Shown here: positions 44,125 to 53,381 of the stretch, one piece after another
Position numbering within the stretch: position 1 is the stretch's first letter
Layout: each line of letters starts with the position of its first letter
Assembly (NCBI GenBank): GCA_045106055.1
Contig: JBGCED010000025.1
Location: 9,777 to 73,776, forward strand
Direction: 5' to 3'
Origin: JBGCED01 sp045106055
GTDB lineage: Bacteria > Pseudomonadota > Alphaproteobacteria > CBDDJK01
Length of the DNA: 64,000 bases
The notes under the pieces: generated by a model
Seen by the model: only the letters and a program-made list of their open reading frames with translations
Databases searched by the model: none
What the model was told of the DNA's origin: nothing
Made by a program: the position numbers and the translations under genes

Positions 44125-45144
44125 ATGAAAAAACTATTGATAGCGGCAGCAATTGCGATTGTTAGCACATCTGGATCAGCGCTTGCTGATGGTCACAATA
44201 TAAGCGCTTGCTTGATTACCAAGACGGATACCAATCCCTTTTTTGTAAAAATGCGTGAAGGTGCGGCTGCCAAAGCAGAAGAGCTTGGCATCACTTTAAA
44301 AAGCTATGCAGGGAAGATCGATGGCGATAATGAAAGCCAAGTCGCGGCGATTGAAACATGTATTGCAGATGGTGCATCTGGTATTTTATTAACCCCATCA
44401 GATACGGCGGGGATCGTGCCATCGGTTGAACAGGCAAAAGATGCAGGGCTGTTGGTCATTGCACTTGATACACCGCTTGATCCAATTGAAGCCGCGCATG
44501 CAACCTTTGCAACAGATAATTTTCTGGCGGGCGAATTGATTGGGCAATATGCTGCTGCTGCGCTTGGTTCGCAGGCTGCAAACGCGAAAATTGCTATGCT
44601 TGATCTGGCGATTAATCAGCCAACCGTTGGGGTTCTGCGCGATCAAGGCTTTTTACAGGGATTTGGCATTGATCTTGGCGATCCCAACAGATGGGGCGAT
44701 GAAACAGATGCTAGGATCATCTGTAATGAAGTCACCGCTGGCAATGAAGAAGGCGGGCGCACAGCCATGGAAAATTGCTTGGCGCAAGACCCAATGATTA
44801 ATGTGGTTTACACCATCAATGAACCTGCAGCAGCAGGTGCTTATGAAGCGCTTCGGGCAGTTGGGCGTGAAAATGATGTTATGGTTCTGTCGGTTGACGG
44901 CGGATGCCCTGGCGTTCGAAATATAGCAGATGGCGTGATTGCAGCAACTTCACAGCAATATCCCTTATTGATGGCATCGCTTGGCATTGAAGCGATTGTG
45001 AATTTCGCAAAAACGGGAACGCTTCCGACCAATACGCCAGGCAAAAATTTCTTTGATACAGGTGTATCTTTGGTTGCTGCGAACCCTGTTGACAATGTTG
45101 ATAGCATCGATGTTGCAACAGGCATAGATATGTGCTGGGGGTAA
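44125..45144 (+). CDS. frcB: Sugar ABC importer, periplasmic binding protein (FrcB-like)
   Basis: 339 residues from the ATG at 44125, where GGGAGAG precedes; an in-frame ATG at 44074 is upstream of it and not used. The signal peptide is [97 protein letters not shown] and [19 protein letters not shown] are typical of fructose-type FrcB. The downstream permease and ATPase fit FrcC and FrcA. Substrate (fructose, perhaps also mannose or ribose) is inferred from the family. Confidence 0.88.
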   Translation: MKKLLIAAAIAIVSTSGSALADGHNISACLITKTDTNPFFVKMREGAAAKAEELGITLKSYAGKIDGDNESQVAAIETCIADGASGILLTPSDTAGIVPSVEQAKDAGLLVIALDTPLDPIEAAHATFATDNFLAGELIGQYAAAALGSQAANAKIAMLDLAINQPTVGVLRDQGFLQGFGIDLGDPNRWGDETDARIICNEVTAGNEEGGRTAMENCLAQDPMINVVYTINEPAAAGAYEALRAVGRENDVMVLSVDGGCPGVRNIADGVIAATSQQYPLLMASLGIEAIVNFAKTGTLPTNTPGKNFFDTGVSLVAANPVDNVDSIDVATGIDMCWG

Positions 45145-45179
45145 TTTTTTTTAAAAGACTTAGCAATGGTTTCTAAGAC

Positions 45180-45208
45180 GGTGGAAGCGATAAATATTCG
45201 CTTCCACC
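45180..45208 (+). other. Strong stem-loop between frcB and frcC
   Basis: GGTGGAAGCG (45180-45189) pairs perfectly with CGCTTCCACC (45199-45208) around a 9-nt AT-rich loop. No T run follows, so full termination is unlikely. Such hairpins behind binding-protein genes commonly protect the upstream mRNA and give more binding protein than permease. Confidence 0.75.
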
Positions 45209-45275
45209 CCATATCATTAACCAATGATATAAAAATCATTAGGCGGCAATAGGGGCAATTAGGGAAGGGGTTTAA

Positions 45276-46370
45276 ATGTCATCACCGCAAGATTCATCAT
45301 CGCAAGATTTTGAAAAGGCAGCATCTGGCGCATCCGATGACATTGCTGATTTTAAAAAACATCACAATCTTTATCATCGGGGATTTGTTGGTCGGTTGCA
45401 ACATGCCTTGCATGCAACCCCTGCTTTGATTCCGCTTATTGTTTTAATCTTTGCGATTGCGTTGTTTGGCATTTTGTTGGGTTCAAAATTTTTCTCACCC
45501 TTTGCTTTAACGCTGATTTTGCAACAGGTACAGATCGTTGGCGTGCTGGCTGCTGCGCAAACTTTGATTATTCTAACTGCGGGCATTGATCTTTCGGTTG
45601 GTGCAATCGCCGTATTTTGTATGGTCGTGATGGGGCAGTTTAGCTTTCGTTATGGCATTCCAGCGCCGATTTCCGTTGCTTTGGGGCTGGCGGTTGGCAC
45701 GGGACTTGGCGCAATCAGTGGCTGGTTGGTCAGCCGTGTTAAGCTTCCCCCATTCATTGTGACCTTGGGGATGTGGCAAATCGTGTTGGCTGCAAATTAT
45801 TTATATTCTGCGAATGAAACATTGCGCAGTCAGGATATTGCAGAAAAGGCAGCATTTCTTCAATTCTTGGGAAGAAAAATAACATTTGGCGGTGCAACTT
45901 TCACATTTGGCGTCATTTTGATGGTTGTCTTGGTCTTCATTCTTGCTTATGTGCTTCGCTCGACGGGGTGGGGGCGTCATGTATATGCGGTGGGGGATGA
46001 TCCCGAAGCGGCTGAACTTGCAGGGGTGAATGTGCATAGAACCCTGATGTCTGTATATATGCTGGCTGGCTGCATTTGCGGGTTGGCTGCTTGGGTGATG
46101 ATTGGGCGCTTTGGTTCTGTTTCCCCTTCTGCATCAACCGGTGTTATTGGTAATATTCAGGCAATCACCGCCGTGGTGATTGGGGGGATTTCGCTTTTTG
46201 GGGGGCGCGGATCAATCGTTGGTGCGTTCTTTGGGGCGCTTATCGTGGGGGTGTTCGAGCTTGGCTTGCGTATGGCTGGGGCTGACCCGCAATGGACTTT
46301 TATGTTAATTGGCATGTTGATTATTGGGGCGGTCACCGTTGATCAATGGATTAGAAAGGTGACGGGATGA
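45276..46370 (+). CDS. frcC: Sugar ABC importer permease (FrcC-like)
   Basis: 364 residues, RbsC/FrcC family (BPD_transp_2). After a polar cytoplasmic N-terminus of about 50 residues come eight to ten membrane helices. LILTAGIDLSVGAIAVF, LPPFIVTLGMWQIVLAANYLYS, the EAA-like RSTGWGRHVYAVGDDPEAAELAGVNV and GNIQAITAVVIGGISLFGGRGSIVGA are typical. It overlaps frcA by 4 bp. Confidence 0.92.
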   Translation: MSSPQDSSSQDFEKAASGASDDIADFKKHHNLYHRGFVGRLQHALHATPALIPLIVLIFAIALFGILLGSKFFSPFALTLILQQVQIVGVLAAAQTLIILTAGIDLSVGAIAVFCMVVMGQFSFRYGIPAPISVALGLAVGTGLGAISGWLVSRVKLPPFIVTLGMWQIVLAANYLYSANETLRSQDIAEKAAFLQFLGRKITFGGATFTFGVILMVVLVFILAYVLRSTGWGRHVYAVGDDPEAAELAGVNVHRTLMSVYMLAGCICGLAAWVMIGRFGSVSPSASTGVIGNIQAITAVVIGGISLFGGRGSIVGAFFGALIVGVFELGLRMAGADPQWTFMLIGMLIIGAVTVDQWIRKVTG

Positions 46371-47137
46371 TGGTTGAACCCATTCTTTCAGCAGCAGGTC
46401 TGGTCAAGCATTATGGTCGCGTCACGGCGCTTGATCATTGTGATTTTGAATTGATGCCCAATGAAATTTTGGGGGTGATTGGTGACAATGGTGCAGGAAA
46501 ATCGACTTTAATTAAAGCCCTTTGTGGCGCAGTCATTCCTGATGGCGGTCAGGTTTATTTTGATGGCCAGCGGGTATCTTTTCAATCTCCGATTGACGCG
46601 CGCAAACATGGCATTGAAACGGTTTATCAAACCCTTGCGATGAGTCCTGCGCTTTCCATTGCGGATAATATGTTTATGGGGCGCGAATTACGCAAAAGCG
46701 GGATCATGGGATCGGTATTTAGGCAACTTGATAAAAAACGGATGCAAGCATTTGCGCGTGAAAAGCTTTCTGAATTGGGATTGGCAACCATTCAAAACAT
46801 TAATCAAGCAGTTGAAACGCTTTCAGGGGGGCAGCGACAAGGGGTTGCGGTGGCACGCGCGGCTGCATTTGGATCAAAAGTGATCATCTTGGACGAGCCT
46901 ACGGCGGCGCTGGGCGTTAAGGAAAGCCGCCGTGTTTTGGATTTAATCCAAGATGTGAAATTACGCGGCATTCCGATCATCTTGATCAGTCACAATATGC
47001 CCCATGTTTTCGAGATATGTGATCGTGTCCATATTCATCGTCTGGGCAAGCGACTAATGGTTATCAACCCCAAAGAACATACAATGTCCGATGCCGTTGC
47101 CTATATGACGGGCGCAAAATCCCCAAATGAAAAATAA
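46367..47137 (+). CDS. frcA: Sugar ABC importer ATPase (FrcA-like, single domain)
   Basis: 256 residues with one ATP-binding domain, as in FrcA and unlike the two-domain RbsA. VIGDNGAGKSTLIKAL is Walker A, VETLSGGQRQGVAVARAA the signature, VIILDEPTAALGVKES Walker B, and LISHNMPHVF the switch His. MSPALSIADNMFMGRELRK is typical for the group. The Gln of the signature (GGQRQ) is followed by GVAVARA rather than RVAIARA, as usual in this subfamily. Confidence 0.92.
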   Translation: MMVEPILSAAGLVKHYGRVTALDHCDFELMPNEILGVIGDNGAGKSTLIKALCGAVIPDGGQVYFDGQRVSFQSPIDARKHGIETVYQTLAMSPALSIADNMFMGRELRKSGIMGSVFRQLDKKRMQAFAREKLSELGLATIQNINQAVETLSGGQRQGVAVARAAAFGSKVIILDEPTAALGVKESRRVLDLIQDVKLRGIPIILISHNMPHVFEICDRVHIHRLGKRLMVINPKEHTMSDAVAYMTGAKSPNEK

Positions 47138-47185
47138 AATAGATTAAAAAATTACCAATATGCACCAATATGCAATTGAAATTCA

Positions 47186-48013
47186 TCAAGATTTAAGAGG
47201 GTTAGTATAAAAAGATATGGGGTCATTGATCCTTAGGGTGATGGGATTTAAATCACCCATTTTGGCATCATCCGTTTTTGAAAGCGGGGTGATGAAAACA
47301 CCGCACGCAATATGACCAAAACCACGGCGCAGGGCAAGCGGGATATTCATATCGCACTCACCAAGATTTTTTCCTGGCTGCGGATTAACATTTACCGCCG
47401 CGCAGCGTTCAATCACAGCCCCAATTTTAAAATCAACATTGCCAATTTTAAGCATTTTGCCCGTCATTTCCAATTCTTGCCATGGCTTCATGCCAGAAAT
47501 ATACAAATTGCCGCGAAATCTGATGGGATCAATCGGGGCGCGAACTAGCCGCTGTTCCAAATCCTTAACCGAATCAAGATTAATCAGCGATAGGCGTTCA
47601 TCTTGGCGGTCATAAAAATGATCTTGCGGGGTTTTTGCTTGAATGATGCTTGGGTTGCTGCGACTGCCAGAACCCAGAAAGCTGGTTAGGAAATTTTGCA
47701 GCAGCATTCGCCCCATCGGATCATTTAATTTTCCTTGGCATAATTTACGCCCTTTGCGTAAAATTGTCAGATTTTGGCTGGCTTCGTCAAATTCTGTTTG
47801 CAGCTGGATTAATTTTGGATCGGTTGACAGATTTAAAAAATGCTGTTTGGTCGCCCATGGCGCAGCTTCGCCCTTGATCGGGCTTGCAATATGGGCAAGC
47901 GCCCATTGCCGATCACATGGAATGCCGCCATCCGCGTTTAAGGTTATTTCGCTAAGCGCTTCGCCCATTAACCCTTTTACGGGATAGCGATAAATCTGTT
48001 CAAGCGTTATCAT
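47186..48013 (-). CDS. MOSC domain protein
   Basis: 275 residues. The N-terminal beta-barrel domain (ITLEQIYRYPVKGLMGEALSEI, DGGIPCDRQWALAH) precedes the MOSC domain with RFRGNLYISGMKPWQE, and VIERCAAVNVNPQPG carries the Cys that in related proteins binds the molybdenum cofactor. Family members (YcbX, YiiM, mARC) reduce N-hydroxylated compounds or carry sulfur for the cofactor. It ends the operon with the aminopeptidase gene, 14 bp downstream of it. Confidence 0.85.
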   Translation of the reverse strand: MITLEQIYRYPVKGLMGEALSEITLNADGGIPCDRQWALAHIASPIKGEAAPWATKQHFLNLSTDPKLIQLQTEFDEASQNLTILRKGRKLCQGKLNDPMGRMLLQNFLTSFLGSGSRSNPSIIQAKTPQDHFYDRQDERLSLINLDSVKDLEQRLVRAPIDPIRFRGNLYISGMKPWQELEMTGKMLKIGNVDFKIGAVIERCAAVNVNPQPGKNLGECDMNIPLALRRGFGHIACGVFITPLSKTDDAKMGDLNPITLRINDPISFYTNPLKS

Positions 48014-48027
48014 TGGTTCTTAACATC

Positions 48028-49863
48028 TTATAGCTTTGTGATTGGGGTGCAGGCAGTTAACAGCCAATTATAATCTTTTATATCAAGCTGATCCTTGTAA
48101 AGATCAAGAATGCTTTGGTGATAGCGATTAACCCATGCGCATTCTTCGCTTGATAATAAGGCTGGATCAATCAGCTTCAAATCATAAGGTGCTTTTGTTA
48201 GCTGGATAAATTGCAACATATCCGAATTTGGAACAGGGACAACCATGATTAAATTTTCAATTCTGATCCCATAATGCCCTTTTCTATATAGGCCAGGTTC
48301 ATTTGAAACCACCATGCCGCTTTGCAGATGCACTTCATTCGGGCGGGCAGCGGAAATTCCTTGCGGCCCTTCATGCACATTTAAATAGCTGCCAACGCCG
48401 TGCCCAGTGCCGTGGGCATAATCATTGCCGCTGTTCCAGATTGCGCTGCGGGCTAGAATGTCAAGCTGGCTTCCCTTGGTTGTGTTGGGAAATTTCTGGC
48501 GCGCAATCGCGATATGCCCTTTTAATACCAAAGTATAATCTGTGATCATCGCATTGCTGGGTGTGCCAATCGCGATGGTGCGGGTAACATCGGTCGTGCC
48601 GTCCAAATATTGACCACCAGAATCAAGCAGCAATAATTCACCATCTTGAAGGGTGCGGTTGCTGTTTTGATTTGCACGATAATGCACAATCGCACCATGC
48701 GCGCCAGAACCTGCAATGGTGTCAAAGCTGTTTCCTTGAAATAAGGGCTGTTTTTGCCTTAATTGATATAGAAAATCGGTCAATTCCAATTCATCAGGCA
48801 AATTATTTGCTAGGCTGCGCTCTTTAAGCCAGTGCATGAATTGAATAAGCGCCATGCCATCATGCTTATGGGCATTGATCATGCCCTGCTGTTCTTTTTC
48901 ATGCTTTGTTGCGCGCGGCACAAGGATCAAATCATCGCCATAAAGGATATCTGTTTGTTTATGCGCGGATAATGCTTGGGAAATTGCATCAGAAGCCGTG
49001 GTCGGGTCAAGGAATATTCGAATTTTCTTAGATGTTTCTGGCGCGCCAAATAAGGCATCTAGCTGTGCTTGAAATTGATCAATATCCATGATTGAAACGC
49101 ATTCAGGCAGCAAGCTTTGATCAAATCCAGTTAATTTTTCAGGCGCAATGAACCAGCAAAGCGCGCCCGTAGCCGACAGAATTCCGCGCGATAAGGCAAG
49201 CGGGCAGTTTGGCACATCATCGCCGCGAATATTAAGCAGCCATGCAAGCTGGTCTGGCGCATTGATGATCGTATAATCCGCATTTTTCTTGCCCAGCAGC
49301 AAAGTGATTTGCGTTATTTTTTCATCTGCGCTGCGCCCTGCATAGCGCAAGGGCTGTGATTTTACGCGCCCAAGCGGCGGGGCAGGGCGGTTTTCCTGCC
49401 AAATATGATCAATCGGATTGCTTGTTAAGGGGGTAAGCTTGCCGCCCGCCTTTTCAATTAAGTCCTTTAATTTTCGCGCAGTTCCAATGCTAAACAGCCA
49501 TGGATCATAGCCAATGACGGCTTTGGGGGAGAATTTTTTACGGATAAAATCTTCAATTGCTTCGGGTTTCCACGGCGCGCTTTCCATGATGGCAGGGTCA
49601 ATTTCAGCCTCTGCTTGAATGTCATAACGCCCATCCACAAACAGGCAGCTTTTTGTAAGCCCAATGATGGCAAGCCCCGCAGAACCCGTAAAGCCTGTTA
49701 TAAATTCCAAACGCTCGCTATGGGCAGGGACATATTCGCCCAGAAATTCATCCGAACGCGATAGGATAAATCCATCAATTTGCTGCTGTTTTAAGTGTTC
49801 GCGCAGGGCATTGATGGCATTAAAAGATAAAGACTGATTGGACGCATTTGCTTGATCCTGCAT
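48028..49863 (-). CDS. pepP: Xaa-Pro aminopeptidase (M24B, long form)
   Basis: About 611 residues, with two creatinase-like N-terminal domains and a C-terminal pita-bread domain, as in eukaryotic-type aminopeptidase P. Metal ligands are visible: LLDSGGQYLDGTTDVTRTI (two Asp), GTGHGVGSYLNVHEGP (His), VSNEPGLYRKG (Glu) and IRIENLIMV (Glu). I start at 49863 (MQDQA), just after the stop of the preceding gene; the longer frame to 49914 overlaps that gene. It removes N-terminal residues before proline. Confidence 0.93.
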   Translation of the reverse strand: MQDQANASNQSLSFNAINALREHLKQQQIDGFILSRSDEFLGEYVPAHSERLEFITGFTGSAGLAIIGLTKSCLFVDGRYDIQAEAEIDPAIMESAPWKPEAIEDFIRKKFSPKAVIGYDPWLFSIGTARKLKDLIEKAGGKLTPLTSNPIDHIWQENRPAPPLGRVKSQPLRYAGRSADEKITQITLLLGKKNADYTIINAPDQLAWLLNIRGDDVPNCPLALSRGILSATGALCWFIAPEKLTGFDQSLLPECVSIMDIDQFQAQLDALFGAPETSKKIRIFLDPTTASDAISQALSAHKQTDILYGDDLILVPRATKHEKEQQGMINAHKHDGMALIQFMHWLKERSLANNLPDELELTDFLYQLRQKQPLFQGNSFDTIAGSGAHGAIVHYRANQNSNRTLQDGELLLLDSGGQYLDGTTDVTRTIAIGTPSNAMITDYTLVLKGHIAIARQKFPNTTKGSQLDILARSAIWNSGNDYAHGTGHGVGSYLNVHEGPQGISAARPNEVHLQSGMVVSNEPGLYRKGHYGIRIENLIMVVPVPNSDMLQFIQLTKAPYDLKLIDPALLSSEECAWVNRYHQSILDLYKDQLDIKDYNWLLTACTPITKL

Positions 49864-49865
49864 GA

Positions 49866-50627
49866 TCAGCGCATCCGTTTTTTGGTTTTGGCTTCCCAAT
49901 AATTGCCAAGCCATTGGTCAAATTTTAATTCCAATGTATCTTTTAACACGGCTGGCATGAAATAATAAAAGCGCCCTTGATAATTTTGGGGCTGGCTGAT
50001 GAATTGCCCAAAATGGCTATACATAGAAAGACTATGGTCAATCGCGGTCAAGGCGCGCTCTGTAAAAAGGGATCTAAGCTCGATTAAACTTGTCTTTTTG
50101 CTTGGCGTATAATGATATTTCAATATTTTTGATCCCCATTGCCGTTCTGGTAGGATCAAATTAATACAGGCTGCCATATTGCTAAAATCACCGTGAAACG
50201 CCGCCCAATAGACCGTATCAAGCCCTGAATAATGTTCTGTGTCGGTTGCAACCACATTAATCACGGACCTTGGCGCAAGATTTAACAGCGGTGCATCAAG
50301 CCGCCCAACCCCAAGCGCAATGATAATATCAGGCGCAGCCTTGGTAAGGGCTTCAATGCCTTCTGGTTGATTGCAGTTTAACAATTTAAGGTGATTGGCA
50401 ACTTTAAATTCAGGCGTTTCTTTTTTAAACCATAATTTTTGTTCATAAGCAGCAACCTTATCATCCAAGGCAGCTCTGGTTTGGTAATTCACGCTAATTT
50501 GGCGCACTTCTTCGATCAATAGCACCACATTATAATGTTCCGCCAGAAAATTCGCCATATAGATTTGGTGATTTCTTTTGCTTGTTAAAAGCGCAATTCT
50601 TAGTTTTTTATTATTTTGATTCATCAT
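49866..50627 (-). CDS. Formyltransferase-like protein, catalytic residues apparently missing
   Basis: 253 residues. The N-terminus (KLRIALLTSKRNHQIYMANFLAE) and PDIIIALGVGRLDAPLLNLAPRSVINVVATDT, then SGLDTVYWAAFHGD, follow the pattern of the methionyl-tRNA and sugar formyltransferase fold, where the motif is N-x-H and YRG(L/V)xPxxWAxxxGD. Here Asn is kept but the His two positions later is Val, and the later D-x-G-D-T-G loop reads LPERQWGSKIL, so the catalytic Asp also seems absent. It is the first gene of an operon with the aminopeptidase. Substrate unknown. Confidence 0.5.
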   Translation of the reverse strand: MMNQNNKKLRIALLTSKRNHQIYMANFLAEHYNVVLLIEEVRQISVNYQTRAALDDKVAAYEQKLWFKKETPEFKVANHLKLLNCNQPEGIEALTKAAPDIIIALGVGRLDAPLLNLAPRSVINVVATDTEHYSGLDTVYWAAFHGDFSNMAACINLILPERQWGSKILKYHYTPSKKTSLIELRSLFTERALTAIDHSLSMYSHFGQFISQPQNYQGRFYYFMPAVLKDTLELKFDQWLGNYWEAKTKKRMR

Positions 50628-50767
50628 ATCGCGCTTAATAAAGGGTTGCTTCTATGGTTTTGTGACATATTATTTGGATATAAGTAAAGTATTTAGCACA
50701 ATATTTGTCAATATATATTTACATAATATATATTAAAAATAGGATTTTAAGAAAGTGATTTTTAAGC

Positions 50768-51766
50768 ATGGTTGATTTAACCTTTGTTGAAACGCAGCTG
50801 GAGACATTGATTGCTGAAAAAGGAATGAATATCCATAAAAGCAGATTTTTAAAACCCTTTGCGCTGATGCCGCAAGAAACTCCGCCCTTATTTTTTTATC
50901 ACACGCCAAAGGCAAGCGGCAATGCGTTGATCGTCGCGATTCAAGGGGCGTATTTGGGGCATGCGGTATTGCATCATCAAAATGCGGATTTGGCATATAA
51001 TCGCTTTGATGTTTTAAATGCAGAAAATGCACTGGCGCGTAAGCTTCCCTTTAAATTCATTGCGTCCCATTTGCCGTTTGGGGTGCATCATCATTTTAAT
51101 CATTATGATTATGATTTAATGGCATGTTTGCGCGATCCTGTGACGCGGGTTAAATCGGCTTATGCCTATGAAATGATGCGTCAGGATTGGACGCCAGAAG
51201 CCGATGATTTTCAAGATTATATCAAAGATCCTTCGAATCAAAATATTACAGCATTGCAATTTGCAGGCATTGCTTCAAGCAAAGCGCATTTAAGATCAAT
51301 CAGCGATGATGCTTTATTTGAGCTTGCGCTGGAAAATCTGGATCAATGCCGCTATGTGCTAACTTCAAAAGACATTCATGCTTTTATTGAATATTTTATC
51401 TCGGCGCATGGTCTGCCCAATGTCATATCAACCAGAATGAATGTCACGCTTCCCAAATATATTGCTGATTTTAGCGCATTTGATGATCAAATTGCGGTGC
51501 TTAATCAAGTGGATTTAAGGCTGTTTGAACATATATCCAAGCAAGGGAACAGGGAATTTTTAAAACAGGAAGCGGCATTAGCAATATCGCCCTTTCATCA
51601 TCCCGCTTTTGCGCTGTGTTTTGACATTCAATCTTCGGTTAAGATGGAGGGCAAGATTCATTTTGCCCATGAAGATAATCTGGAAGCGGCGCTGTTATCA
51701 GGCAATCATTATGATGATTTTCAAAGCTTTTGCCAGCACGAGATTATACCGCGCAACAAGGCTTGA
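50768..51766 (+). CDS. Sulfotransferase family protein
   Basis: 332 residues. PLFFYHTPKASGNALIVAI matches the 5'-phosphosulfate loop (PKxxGxxL) near residue 45, and LMACLRDPVTRVKSAYAYEM the 3'-phosphate site (RDPxxRxxSxY) near 120, both needed for PAPS binding. No membrane helix, so it may act on a cytosolic or surface-glycan acceptor; the acceptor cannot be told. The gap upstream (50628-50767) is very AT-rich. Its stop lies 6 bp from the convergent cytochrome gene. Confidence 0.75.
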   Translation: MVDLTFVETQLETLIAEKGMNIHKSRFLKPFALMPQETPPLFFYHTPKASGNALIVAIQGAYLGHAVLHHQNADLAYNRFDVLNAENALARKLPFKFIASHLPFGVHHHFNHYDYDLMACLRDPVTRVKSAYAYEMMRQDWTPEADDFQDYIKDPSNQNITALQFAGIASSKAHLRSISDDALFELALENLDQCRYVLTSKDIHAFIEYFISAHGLPNVISTRMNVTLPKYIADFSAFDDQIAVLNQVDLRLFEHISKQGNREFLKQEAALAISPFHHPAFALCFDIQSSVKMEGKIHFAHEDNLEAALLSGNHYDDFQSFCQHEIIPRNKA

Positions 51767-51772
51767 AGCGCC

Positions 51773-52690
51773 TTAAAATCCCGATTGATTAAGCAAATAA
51801 AAGCCAATGGATGTTGCGTCTGATTCGGTGAGCTTGCTGGTGCTGTGATCCACAAATTCAGCCATGGAGCCACCAAACGCATCACCATCCATTAAAATTC
51901 CTGTCTTTAGTGCAAAGGCAATATCATCGGCGGTCCATCCTTGCTGGTTTAAGCTGGATTCCTCAATTGAAGGCACTTTTTTGCCGTCCATTCCAATTCC
52001 GCCCGCAAGATAAAGATCGGTCTTTTCCCCGCCCAATATGCCGCGCGGTGTATGGCATGCCCCGCAATGGCTTACCGCATTCACCAAATAGCGTCCGCGC
52101 TGCCATTGATCGATTTCAGCCTGATTAAGGGTGGTTGGCGGTGTGCTGCTGGCGGGCTGGACATGTTCAAAAAACAAGGTTTTCCACCCGCCTTGCAACA
52201 TGCGGACAGAAAAGGGGAAAATAACTTCATTCGGCTTGGAGGGAACAGGATGGGCGGTGCTTGCCATCAGTGCGCCATAAAGATCAACCATATCTTGATC
52301 CGACATGAATTGATAATATTGATAAGGCAAAGCAGGGAAATAATGCTGGGATGTTGGCGAAATGCCTTGCTTCATCGCATTTGCAAATTGCACAATATCC
52401 CATTTGCCAATGCCATGATCAACATCGCTTGTGATATTTGGCGTGATAAAATTGCCAAATTTGGTGGATAAGATAACCCCGCCCGCTAAATCCAGATCGC
52501 TATTTTCAGCCGTATGGCAGCCAGCGCATCCTGCAACATTCAATAAATACGCGCCATTATCCAGATTTGGAATTAATTCATGGTAGGCTGCATAATCCTT
52601 GGATTGCGGACGCGTAAACCACCCGCCAGCAATTGCCAGCACCATCAAGATTCCAACAATAAGCCTTAATTTTATAAATTGCGGGCGCAT
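51773..52690 (-). CDS. Di-haem cytochrome c, membrane anchored
   Basis: 305 residues with an N-terminal membrane helix (LRLIVGILMVLAIAGGWF). Two haem sites, CAGCH (about residue 56) and CGACH (about 212), each with a cytochrome c class I domain. NFITPNITSDVDHGIGKW and YFPALPYQYYQFMSDQDMVDLYG match the cytochrome subunits of membrane-bound alcohol or sugar dehydrogenases, but only two haems and no dehydrogenase gene are present. It follows the cytochrome c' gene by 15 bp. Confidence 0.88.
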   Translation of the reverse strand: MRPQFIKLRLIVGILMVLAIAGGWFTRPQSKDYAAYHELIPNLDNGAYLLNVAGCAGCHTAENSDLDLAGGVILSTKFGNFITPNITSDVDHGIGKWDIVQFANAMKQGISPTSQHYFPALPYQYYQFMSDQDMVDLYGALMASTAHPVPSKPNEVIFPFSVRMLQGGWKTLFFEHVQPASSTPPTTLNQAEIDQWQRGRYLVNAVSHCGACHTPRGILGGEKTDLYLAGGIGMDGKKVPSIEESSLNQQGWTADDIAFALKTGILMDGDAFGGSMAEFVDHSTSKLTESDATSIGFYLLNQSGF

Positions 52691-52705
52691 TTGCGTTTTA
52701 ACGGC

Positions 52706-53266
52706 TTAATCTGCGCGGTAAGCTTTATGGCAAGCACTGCAATTTTGTGCCATTAAGCGAAAGGAAACATCAGGCGCAAGCCCAGATAAAACCGATAAAT
52801 CTTTCTTCTCAGCATCGCTTAACATTGAAATTTCGCCCATTGGATCATCGCTGCGCGGATTATTGGCAGAAAGCGCAAGCGCTTGCGCATATAGCCCAAC
52901 TTCTTGTGCAAGCGCGCTGAAATTATCCCATTCTTGCCAAATAATGGGCAAGGCTTCCGAATCATCAATGATGCTGTCTTTTGTGAAAGTCAGGGTCATT
53001 TTATCCCCCGCTTGATCGGCAATGATGCTTGCAGCTTTGGCTAGTTCATCGCCATTATATTCAATTTTGCCGCGAAACATGCCCGCAATGGTTTTCATGG
53101 ATTTTCCATAAGATTTCATTAAAACCTGCCGCGCTTCATAGGCTTGGCTGGGGGTTAGATCGCTTGCATAAAGCTTGTTCATATTTAGGGCTGCCACCAT
53201 GGTTACAGCGGTTACAGCAATCAGCCCGATAAACCCATACATCCATTTTGTGCGATTAAGATTCAT
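52706..53266 (-). CDS. Cytochrome c' (class II c-type cytochrome)
   Basis: 186 residues. A signal or anchor segment (MYGFIGLIAVTAVTMVAAL) is followed by a four-helix domain ending in CSACHKAYR, where the haem site sits close to the C-terminus as in cytochromes c'. MKSYGKSMKTIAGMFRG and IWQEWDNFSALA are the expected helix patterns. Such proteins bind NO or CO or carry electrons; with the di-haem gene behind it, an electron transfer pair in the periplasm is likely. Confidence 0.85.
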   Translation of the reverse strand: MNLNRTKWMYGFIGLIAVTAVTMVAALNMNKLYASDLTPSQAYEARQVLMKSYGKSMKTIAGMFRGKIEYNGDELAKAASIIADQAGDKMTLTFTKDSIIDDSEALPIIWQEWDNFSALAQEVGLYAQALALSANNPRSDDPMGEISMLSDAEKKDLSVLSGLAPDVSFRLMAQNCSACHKAYRAD

Positions 53267-53381
53267 TATTTTTTACCTTTATTTTGATTTTAATTGATAT
53301 GCTATTTTTTTATCATAGTTTACTTTTGATCATAAATCATCTAAATTTTATGCAATAATACACCAAAATTTGGAGTGCCTG

